DNA of 64,000 nucleotides from Streptomyces sp. NBC_00102 (lineage in GTDB: Bacteria; Actinomycetota; Actinomycetes; Streptomycetales; Streptomycetaceae). Under the pieces are notes generated by a model. That model was not told the DNA's origin. It did no database searches and worked only from the letters and a program-made list of their open reading frames with translations. Numbering within the stretch: position 1 is the stretch's first letter; each line of letters begins with the position of its first letter. The stretch is from positions 1,302,001 through 1,366,000 of the forward strand of contig NZ_JAPEMC010000001.1 of NCBI RefSeq assembly GCF_026343115.1. Reading direction: 5' to 3'. The position numbers and the translations under genes were made by a program. Below are positions 1-6,545 of the stretch, one piece after another.

Positions 1-1
1 G

Positions 2-775
2 GCGGGCGAGGACGACGTGCTGCCGCGCGGTTACCGGCACGGCGACGATCTGCGCCGGGTCCACTGGCGCTCCACCGCGCGCTACGGCGAGCTGATGGTG
101 CGCCGGGAGGAGCAGCCCCAGCGGGCCAGGGCCTCGGTGCTGCTGGACACCCGGCGGGAGGCGTTCCGGGGTTCCGGTCCCGATTCGGCGTTCGAGTGGG
201 CGGTGTCGGCGGCGGCCTCGGCGCTGGCGCACCTGGTGGAGCGGGGCTTCGCGGTACGGCTGCTGACGGACGAGGGCGGGGCCGCGCCCGGTGACGGGGC
301 GGACGGGCTTTCCGGCTCATCGGCTCATTCGGGTTCGGGCCTCTCCGGTTCCGGCCACGGGTCCGCCGACGCGTCCGGGCTGATGCTGGACGCCCTCGCG
401 GTCGTCGAGCACTCCGACGCGGAGGGCCTGGCGGGCGCGTACGACGTGCTGCGCGGCGGTCACGAGGGGCTGCTGCTCGCCTTCCTCGGCGACCTCGACG
501 AGGCGCAGGTCGCGGTCGCGGCGGCCATGCGGCGGCGCAGCGGTGCGGCCGTCGCCTTCGTCATGGACGGCGAGGAGTGGGCCCCGGGCGCCGGGCAGGC
601 GCCGGCGACCCCGTTCGCCGAGCGGCTGCGGCTGCTGCGCGAGGCGGGCTGGACCGCGGTGCCGGTGGCGCCCGGGGCGGACCTCGCCCGGGTGTGGCAG
701 CAGGCCGGACAGCCCGGTGACACCCAGCCCGCCGCCGGCGGCGCTGCGACAGGTTTCTCCGGAGGATGGTCATGA
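2..775 (+). CDS. DUF58 domain protein, 3' part (5' end outside window)
   Basis: The frame is open from the first bases, so only the C-terminal 257 residues are present. The core motif YRHGDDLRRVHWRSTAR followed by GELMVRREE is the DUF58 signature. Members are usually encoded between a MoxR AAA+ ATPase and a transglutaminase-like membrane protein, which fits the next gene. A Gly/Ser-rich stretch encoded at about 280-380 looks like a flexible insertion. The TGA lies inside the ATGA that starts the next gene, so the two are translationally coupled. The biochemical role of DUF58 is not established; a MoxR-linked chaperone or assembly role is inference. Confidence 0.85.
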   Translation, partial: AGEDDVLPRGYRHGDDLRRVHWRSTARYGELMVRREEQPQRARASVLLDTRREAFRGSGPDSAFEWAVSAAASALAHLVERGFAVRLLTDEGGAAPGDGADGLSGSSAHSGSGLSGSGHGSADASGLMLDALAVVEHSDAEGLAGAYDVLRGGHEGLLLAFLGDLDEAQVAVAAAMRRRSGAAVAFVMDGEEWAPGAGQAPATPFAERLRLLREAGWTAVPVAPGADLARVWQQAGQPGDTQPAAGGAATGFSGGWS

Positions 776-3162
776 GCGGTCCGGTGCGGCTCGCCCTGTG
801 CGCCTGTGCGGCGACACTGCTGGCGGCGGGGGCGCTGCTGCCCCTGGTCGACCCCTGGACGTGGATCTTCGAGGCGGCCCTGCTGCTCGTGTTGCAGAGC
901 GCGGTGGGCGCGCTGGCGCGGCGGTTCGTCCCGGCGCGCGCGGCGGCCGTCGGCGTGCAGGTGCTGGCCACCCTGGTGCTGCTGACGGCCGCGTTCGCGT
1001 CCGACCGGGCGCTGCTCGGGGTGCTGCCCGGACCGCAGGCCGTCCAGTGGCTGGGCGACCTGCTGACGGCGGGCACGGACGACGTCAGCCACTACGCGAT
1101 CCCGGCCCCCATGACGGACGGGATAAAGCTCCTGCTGGTCGCCGGGGTCCTCCTGATCGGGCTGCTGGTCGACGTGCTGGCGGTGACGTTGCGATCCGCC
1201 GCACCGGCCGGGCTTCCGCTGCTCGCGCTGTACTCGGTGGCGGCCGGGCTCTCCGACGGCGGGGCGAACTGGCTCTGGTTCGTTCTCGCGGCCTCGGGCT
1301 ATCTGCTGCTCCTGCTGGCCGAGGGCCGGGACCGCACCGCCCAGTGGGGACGGCTCTTCGGCGGCCCGGCGAGCGGCGGCCCGCCGTCCGGGGCCCGGGT
1401 GAAGTCCCCGGTACGGACGGGGCGCCGGATCGGCGCGCTGGCGCTGGGCGTCGCGCTGCTGGTACCGGCGGCGCTGCCCGCGCTCGGCGACGGTCTGCTG
1501 GGCGGTCTCGGCACGGGCAAGGGGCGAGGCGGCGGGGGCACGATCTCCGCGGTGAACCCGCTGGTCTCCCTCCAGGACAACCTCAACCAGTCGGAGAACC
1601 GGGAGGTCCTGACGTACCGCCCCGGTGACGGCGCCCCGCAGAGCACCTATCTGCGCATCCTCTCCCTCGACCGGTTCACCGGCAGCGAGTGGCTGCCGTC
1701 GAAGCGTGCGCTGACCGACGTACCGGACCGGTTCTCGCAGCCCGCGGGGCTCGGGAAGGACGTCGCCGTCTTCGAGACCACCTCGGAGATCACCGCGTCG
1801 GACGACTACCGGCAGGACTATCTGCCGATGCCGTACCCGGCGACCCGGGTCCGCGTCGACGGCCGCTGGCGGTACGAGCCCGAGGGGCGCACCCTCATCG
1901 GTGACGGCGGCCAGACGACGGCCGGGAAGCGGTACGAGGTCAGCAGTCTGTCGGTGGAGCCGACCGCGGCGCAGCTCGCGGCGGCCGGGCTGCCCCCGAA
2001 GGAGCTGACCCTGGAGTACACCGAGGTGCCGACGTCCCTGCCGGACGTGGTGGCCGAGACCGCCGCACAGGTCACCCGGGGCTCCGCCAACCACTACGAG
2101 CAGGCCGTGGCGTTGCAGGACTGGTTCGCGTCCGAGGGCGGCTTCTCCTACGACACCACGGTGAGTTCGGGCACCGGTACGGCGGCGATCGCGCGGTTCC
2201 TCAAGGACCGGCGGGGCTTCTGTGTGCACTTCTCCTTCGCGATGGCGGCGATGGCCCGGACGCTGGGCATCCCGGCCCGGGTGGCGGTGGGCTTCACCCC
2301 GGGGACGCCGCAGGCGAACGGGGCGGTCTCGGTGGGGCTGCGGGACGCCCACGCCTGGCCCGAGCTGTACTTCGAGGGCGTGGGGTGGACCCGCTTCGAG
2401 CCGACTCCCACCCGGGGCACGGTCCCCTCGTACACGGTGCCGGAGGCCCCTACCGGGGCGGCGGACACCTCGGCCGCTCCGACCGCTTCGGTCTCGGCGC
2501 AGCCCTCGGCCGCCCCGTCGGCCTCGGAGAGCTGCTCGGCCCCGATGCGCAAGGAGGGGGCCTGCGGTCCCTCGGCGGCCCCGGTCGCCGCGGACACGGC
2601 CGGGCCGGGGTTCCCGCTCGGCACGGTGGCCCTGGTGGTGCTGGGCGCCGCGCTGGTGGTCCTGATCCCGCTGTCGCCGATGCTCTGGCGTACCCGGCTG
2701 CGGGCCCGCCGGCTGTACGGGTCGGGTGGGCGGACGCCCGCGGACACGGCGGCGAGAACGCTGGCGGTCTGGCAGGAGATCACGGACACGGCCTGGGACC
2801 ACGGCATCGTCCCGGACGAGGCACTGACCCCGCGCAGGGCGGCCGGACGCATCGCGCGGCTGGGAGGGCTGGACGGTGAGCCGGCGGCGGCCCTGCACCG
2901 GGTGGCGGGCGCCGTCGAGCTGGTGCTGTACGCGCCCCGGCCGCAGTCGCCGGCCGGTCTGGCCGAGGACGCGGTGGCCGCGGGGGCGGGGCTTGCCGGG
3001 CGGGTGAGCCGGTTCGCCCGGCTCCGCGCGACGTTCGCTCCCCGCTCGGCCGTCCGGGTGGTGTGGGCGGTCTCGGAACGCCGGACGGCATGGGCGAAAC
3101 GGTTCTCGGAGCGCATGGGGGCGGCCGGCCGGTCCCTCCGTCCGACCCGGTCCCGGGGCTGA
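772..3162 (+). CDS. DUF3488/transglutaminase-like membrane protein (TgpA family)
   Basis: 796 residues: about six N-terminal membrane segments (roughly residues 5-240, DUF3488), an extracytoplasmic transglutaminase core, one membrane segment near 620-640 and a cytoplasmic DUF4129-like tail. Papain-like catalytic residues are visible: Cys484 in RGFCVHFS and His527 in DAHAWPE, followed by FEPTP. A Ser/Pro/Ala-rich linker precedes the last membrane helix. GGAGG at 761-765 abuts an in-frame ATG at 766 but sits 6 nt from ATG 772, which also overlaps the upstream stop as ATGA, so 772 is the better start. It pairs with the DUF58 gene in a MoxR-type operon. A cell-envelope cross-linking or peptidase role is inferred from the fold. 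Confidence 0.88.
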   Translation: MSGPVRLALCACAATLLAAGALLPLVDPWTWIFEAALLLVLQSAVGALARRFVPARAAAVGVQVLATLVLLTAAFASDRALLGVLPGPQAVQWLGDLLTAGTDDVSHYAIPAPMTDGIKLLLVAGVLLIGLLVDVLAVTLRSAAPAGLPLLALYSVAAGLSDGGANWLWFVLAASGYLLLLLAEGRDRTAQWGRLFGGPASGGPPSGARVKSPVRTGRRIGALALGVALLVPAALPALGDGLLGGLGTGKGRGGGGTISAVNPLVSLQDNLNQSENREVLTYRPGDGAPQSTYLRILSLDRFTGSEWLPSKRALTDVPDRFSQPAGLGKDVAVFETTSEITASDDYRQDYLPMPYPATRVRVDGRWRYEPEGRTLIGDGGQTTAGKRYEVSSLSVEPTAAQLAAAGLPPKELTLEYTEVPTSLPDVVAETAAQVTRGSANHYEQAVALQDWFASEGGFSYDTTVSSGTGTAAIARFLKDRRGFCVHFSFAMAAMARTLGIPARVAVGFTPGTPQANGAVSVGLRDAHAWPELYFEGVGWTRFEPTPTRGTVPSYTVPEAPTGAADTSAAPTASVSAQPSAAPSASESCSAPMRKEGACGPSAAPVAADTAGPGFPLGTVALVVLGAALVVLIPLSPMLWRTRLRARRLYGSGGRTPADTAARTLAVWQEITDTAWDHGIVPDEALTPRRAAGRIARLGGLDGEPAAALHRVAGAVELVLYAPRPQSPAGLAEDAVAAGAGLAGRVSRFARLRATFAPRSAVRVVWAVSERRTAWAKRFSERMGAAGRSLRPTRSRG

Positions 3163-3176
3163 GCCCCGGGACCGGG
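3146..3176 (+). terminator. Hairpin whose loop is the stop codon
   Basis: Bases 3146-3159 pair perfectly with 3163-3176 (14 bp, all G/C except one pair), and the three loop bases 3160-3162 are the TGA stop of the transglutaminase gene. No T-tract follows, as is usual for actinobacterial terminators. Confidence 0.7.
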
Positions 3177-3223
3177 GGCCTCGCGGGCCGTGTGCCGGAG
3201 GGCGCACGGCCCGGCCCGCGTAC

Positions 3224-3309
3224 GCGCCCACGGACCCGGGGTGCGTACGGCGCCCACGGACCCGAGGCGCGTCCGGCGCCCACGGACCCGGGGCGCGTCC
3301 GGCGCCACC
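3224..3309. repeat. 26-bp tandem repeat, about 3.3 copies
   Basis: Three copies start at 3224, 3250 and 3276, each beginning GCGCCCACGGACCC, with a partial fourth copy from 3302. They differ at only a few positions (GGGGTGCGTACG, GAGGCGCGTCCG and GGGGCGCGTCCG as second halves). The repeat is intergenic between convergent genes. The rest of 3177-3437 holds no gene that I can support. Confidence 0.85.
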
Positions 3310-3437
3310 ACATGACTGAGGGGCGGTCCGCGCCGTGCGCGTCCCGCCCCTCGGACGTACGTCGTACGTGGTGCGCCCTGATGCCGTGCGCGGTTACGGC
3401 GTACCGGTCCCGCCCGGCCGACCGGGCGGGGGAAGTC

Positions 3438-3830
3438 TTACTGGCCCTGTTCGTCGCGGCGGCGTTGCCACCGTTGCTCGATGCGGTTCATCACCGAACG
3501 GCGTTGTCTGGGCCGGTGCCCCGCCGCCGGGGTGCCGCGCTGCGGCTGTTCTCCGGGCTTCGGCGCCCTGCGCCAGCCGGTGACCGCGAGTACGGCACAG
3601 CCGAGCATGACGAGGAACCCGACCACACTGATCCAGATCTGCTGGGCGACCATTCCGGCCATGAGGAGCGCGATACCCACCAGAAACCCAGCGACCGCCT
3701 GGTAGACCCGTCGCCGGGTGTACGTACGCAGCCCGCTTCCCTCAAGCGCTGTCGCGAACTTGGGATCTTCGGCGTACAGCGCTCGCTCCATCTGCTCGAG
3801 CATGCGCTGCTCGTGCTCCGAGAGCGGCAC
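3438..3830 (-). CDS. DUF3040 small membrane protein
   Basis: 130 residues starting at GTG with GAGGAGG about 5 nt upstream. The N-terminus PLSEHEQRMLEQMERAL is the DUF3040 hallmark, a short acidic amphipathic segment. Two hydrophobic helices follow (about residues 43-85), then a basic Arg/Gln-rich tail ending RRDEQGQ. DUF3040 proteins are actinobacterial and typically lie near the division and cell-wall (dcw) region; no biochemical function is known. The gene converges on the transglutaminase gene across a repeat-bearing spacer. Confidence 0.88.
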   Translation of the reverse strand: MPLSEHEQRMLEQMERALYAEDPKFATALEGSGLRTYTRRRVYQAVAGFLVGIALLMAGMVAQQIWISVVGFLVMLGCAVLAVTGWRRAPKPGEQPQRGTPAAGHRPRQRRSVMNRIEQRWQRRRDEQGQ

Positions 3831-4132
3831 GGAGTCCTCCTCGTCGTCGGCCGCGGGGGCGGCCGGTAAGCGGCCCTTCCAGGATAGGCAGGGATTCGCC
3901 CCCGGGAAACCCGCCCACCGGCCAGCGGCCAGTCCGTACCGCCATGTCGGTTCGGCCCTTGAGGCGTTGATTCCCCGACGGCCGATCCGTCATGCCGGAT
4001 CCTGTCACCCGATCATACGGGGCCCGGGCCCGGATCGGGGGCCCGGAGCGGGAGGGGATGCACCAAGTCCGTCCCCCCTGCGGCACCGGTCGGCCGCTCC
4101 TCCGGCACCCCGGGTTCCCCGGCGGGCCGCCG

Positions 4133-4891
4133 TCAGACGCGGCGCTCCCCCAGGACGTGCAGCTGGGTGGCGATCGAGTGGAAGGCCGGCAGCTCGGCGG
4201 CGGCGGCCTCCAGCTTCAGCAGGGCCTCCATCGCGCCCGGTTCGGTGTCCACCAGCACGCCGGGGACGAGGTCGGCGAAGACCCGCACCCCGTGCACCGA
4301 GGCGACGTCGAGACCGGCGCCGCGGATGAGGTCGGAGAGCTGGTCGGCGGTGAACCTGCGGGGCAACGGGTCACCGTCCCCCCAGCGGCCCGCGGGGTCG
4401 GTGAGCGCCCGGCTGGCCTCCACGAAGTGACCGGCGAGGGCGCGTGCGAGTACGGCGCCGCCCGAGCCGGCGGTGAGCAGGCTGAGCGCGCCGGACGGGC
4501 GGAGCGCCCCGACCGCGTTCCGTACACCCTCGGCCGGCTCGTCCACGTACTCCAGGACGCCGTGGCAGAGCACCGCGTCGAAGGTGCCGCGCTCCACCAC
4601 GTCGAAGAGTCCGAGAATGTCGCCCTGGACCCCGCGGACCCGGTCGGCGACGCCCGCCTCATCGGCCCGGCGCTCCAGCGCGAAGAGGGCGTCGGGGCTG
4701 GGGTCGACGACGGTGACCCGGTGGCCCAGCCGCGCGGCGGGCACGGCGAAGTTGCCGGTGCCGCCTCCGGTGTCCAGCACCTCCAGGCTGTCGCCGCCGG
4801 TCGCCTTCACCTGGCGGTCGAGGGCGCCCTTGAGGACCTCCCAGACCACGGCGGTACGGAGGGAAGCGCGGGGGCGCGGCTGGTCCGACAC
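4133..4891 (-). CDS. Class I SAM-dependent methyltransferase, CmoM/SmtA-like
   Basis: 252 residues, GTG start with GAGGAG 9 nt upstream. SAM-binding motif I is VLDTGGGTGNFAV (around residues 38-50), motif II VVDPSPDAL, and the post-II segment is HGVLEYVDEP. The C-terminal half, with GVRVFADLVP and ALLKLEAAAAELPAF, resembles the C-terminal half of E. coli CmoM (SmtA), a tRNA wobble-uridine carboxymethoxy methyltransferase, from my recollection of that protein. Assignment to tRNA modification is inference; a generic small-molecule methyltransferase remains possible. The HEPN gene lies 133 bp upstream on the same strand. Confidence 0.82.
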   Translation of the reverse strand: MSDQPRPRASLRTAVVWEVLKGALDRQVKATGGDSLEVLDTGGGTGNFAVPAARLGHRVTVVDPSPDALFALERRADEAGVADRVRGVQGDILGLFDVVERGTFDAVLCHGVLEYVDEPAEGVRNAVGALRPSGALSLLTAGSGGAVLARALAGHFVEASRALTDPAGRWGDGDPLPRRFTADQLSDLIRGAGLDVASVHGVRVFADLVPGVLVDTEPGAMEALLKLEAAAAELPAFHSIATQLHVLGERRV

Positions 4892-5024
4892 GGCAGATGA
4901 CTCCTCGGCACGGTGCCGCTGCGGGCGGCGGAGCGTGAACGGTGCAGGTGGTGCGGGTGCGCCCCTACCCTATTGCCTCGCGCCTCACGCCCCGCCACCC
5001 CGCGCCCGCCCGCCGGGAGCGCCG

Positions 5025-5552
5025 TCACCCCGCTCCGGGGCGGCCCCTCCTCGGCTGCGGAAGGGTGGGGTGGAGCCGGAGCAGTCGCTCCACCAGCCGG
5101 AGGAACATCGCCACGTCGCGCAGCAGGTCGTCGGCGTCGCGCCGGCTCGCCGCACCGGGGAGTCCCGCCTCGGCGCGGGCCCGGCGCCCGGCCCCCGAGG
5201 CGAAGAGGGCGCTCCATTCGGTGAGTTCCGGCGCTATCTCCGGGAGCACCTCCCACGCGCTGCGGATGCGCTCGCGGTGGCGCTTGGTGGTCTCGGGGCG
5301 GCCGCGGGCCGCGAGCACGGCGGCTGCCGCGCGCAGGGCCGCGAGGTGGGCGGTGGCGTACCGCTCGTTGGGGACGTCGAGGACGGCGGCCTCGGTCAGG
5401 CCCGCGTGGGCCTTGGCGAGGAGATCGAGGGCGGCAGGCGGAGCTCCGGCCCGGCGCGGGACGGGGTGGACGTCGTCGGGCGGTCCGGTCGGTGAGGGGG
5501 CAGGGCTGCCTGCGCGGCGCCGCGGGGCGGCGGCTGCGGACGAGCTGGCCAT
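5025..5552 (-). CDS. SAV_6107-type HEPN domain protein
   Basis: 175 residues from ATG 5552, preceded by AGGAGG at 6 nt; an open frame runs farther upstream but lacks this signal. After an Ala/Pro/Arg-rich N-terminal 40 residues the protein is all-helical. RYATAH fits the R-x4-H motif of HEPN nucleases, followed by helices around RHRERIRSAW and LRDVAMFLRLVERLL. HEPN proteins are often RNases in toxin-antitoxin or defence pairs, but no MNT nucleotidyltransferase partner is adjacent. The gene diverges from the ABC/YhgE unit across a 165-bp spacer. Confidence 0.7.
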   Translation of the reverse strand: MASSSAAAAPRRRAGSPAPSPTGPPDDVHPVPRRAGAPPAALDLLAKAHAGLTEAAVLDVPNERYATAHLAALRAAAAVLAARGRPETTKRHRERIRSAWEVLPEIAPELTEWSALFASGAGRRARAEAGLPGAASRRDADDLLRDVAMFLRLVERLLRLHPTLPQPRRGRPGAG

Positions 5553-5651
5553 GACGATCCTCCTGTCGTCTGTGACGGCTCCGTGGCCGTACGTGTCCAT
5601 GGTGGCGGGTACCACTGACAATCCACTTCAAGCCCCTGCCGACCTGGCCTT

Positions 5652-5680
5652 TTGCATCACGCCCGAACTCCGGCTACGTT
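5652..5680 (+). promoter_or_regulatory. Promoter of the ABC/YhgE unit
   Basis: TTGCAT (5652-5657) and TACGTT (5675-5680) are separated by exactly 17 nt, a good vegetative-type -35/-10 pair. The predicted start of transcription falls at about 5687, inside the inverted repeat 5679-5706. Confidence 0.65.
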
Positions 5681-5706
5681 TTTGCACTGACCAGTCAGTT
5701 CAAAAA
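5679..5706. promoter_or_regulatory. 28-bp inverted-repeat operator, probable TetR site
   Basis: Arms TTTTTGCACTGA (5679-5690) and TCAGTTCAAAAA (5695-5706) are complementary with a single mismatch around the spacer CCAG. The repeat overlaps the -10 box and predicted start point and ends 3 nt before the ribosome binding site of the ABC gene. It is the natural target for the TetR-family gene at 8696-9307, but no binding is shown. Confidence 0.72.
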
Positions 5707-5717
5707 AAGGGGGAGCG

Positions 5718-6545
5718 ATGGCGGACGCGGAACGGACGGCCACCGCGCACGGGGCGGCCGTCGAGGTACGGGGCCTCGGGCTGCGGGGGTCACGCGGATG
5801 GGTGTTCCGGGGCGTGGAATTCGACGCCCCGCCGGGCACGCTCGTCGCCCTGGAGGGTCCGTCGGGTTCCGGCCGCACCTCGCTGCTGCTGGCCCTCACC
5901 GGCCGGATGCGGACGACCGAGGGCCGGGCCGGCACCGGCGGCTACCCGCTCCCGGGCAGGCTCGCGGCGGTCCGCCGCATCACCGCGCTGGGACCGGTCC
6001 CGGGCGTCAGCGAACTCGACCCGGCCCTGACCGTGGCCGAACACCTGCGGGAGCGCGCCCTGCTCCGGAGCCGGTACACCGGCCCGGTCCGGGCGCTGCT
6101 CCGGCCGCGCCGGGAGCGCGCGGCGGTGGGCGAGCGGATCGCCGAGGTGGTGGCGGCCGCAGGGCTCCGCCTCGAAGCCCTGCCGAAGGCCGGCCGGACC
6201 CAGGCCCGGGACCTGGAGCGCCTGGACGCGCTCCGGCTCTCCGTCGCGCTCGCCCTGCTGGACGAGCCCCGGCTGCTCGCGGTCGACGACACGGACCTCG
6301 GGCTCGACTCGGCGGGCCGGGCGGCGGTCTGGAACCTGCTGCGCACCGTCGCCGCCGGGGGCACGACCGTGCTCGCGGCGTGCGCCGAAGCCCCGGAGGA
6401 CGTGACCACCGTACGCATCGGCGCCGGCCCGGAGACGGGCGCAGCCGGCACCGGCCCGAGCACCGCCACCGCCACCGCCACCGCCACCGCCACCACCGAT
6501 GGGAAGGAGACCTGCGATGCGCGCGACGGGTCTGGCCGGGCTTGA
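5718..6545 (+). CDS. ABC-type ATP-binding protein with degenerate motifs
   Basis: 275 residues, start preceded by AGGGGGAG. The fold is recognisable (VEVRGLGLRG, TLVALEGPSGSGRTSLLLAL, LALLDEPRLLAVDDTDLGLD), but three catalytic features are altered. The Walker A lysine is Arg53 (GPSGSGRTS), the LSGGQ signature is replaced by DLERLDALRL (around 165-174), and the Walker B glutamate position is Asp (AVDD, around 188-191). It ends with an Ala-Thr repeat encoded by a hexanucleotide microsatellite. It overlaps the YhgE/Pip gene by 29 bp, so they are probably one unit. It may be a weak or non-hydrolysing regulator of the membrane partner; this is inference. Confidence 0.8.
   Translation: MADAERTATAHGAAVEVRGLGLRGSRGWVFRGVEFDAPPGTLVALEGPSGSGRTSLLLALTGRMRTTEGRAGTGGYPLPGRLAAVRRITALGPVPGVSELDPALTVAEHLRERALLRSRYTGPVRALLRPRRERAAVGERIAEVVAAAGLRLEALPKAGRTQARDLERLDALRLSVALALLDEPRLLAVDDTDLGLDSAGRAAVWNLLRTVAAGGTTVLAACAEAPEDVTTVRIGAGPETGAAGTGPSTATATATATATTDGKETCDARDGSGRA
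6461..6490 (+). repeat. Hexanucleotide microsatellite (CACCGC)5
   Basis: Five exact copies of CACCGC, then a variant CACCAC, within the 3' end of the ABC gene and 14 nt before the ribosome binding site of the YhgE gene. It encodes an alternating Ala-Thr tail. Gain or loss of units keeps the reading frame. Confidence 0.85.

Noticed and set aside
460-3231. Very long open frame on the strand opposite the DUF58/transglutaminase genes
   Set aside because: It lies wholly opposite genes with clear family motifs, is Arg/Pro/Gly-rich with no domain, and is an expected by-product of third-position GC bias.
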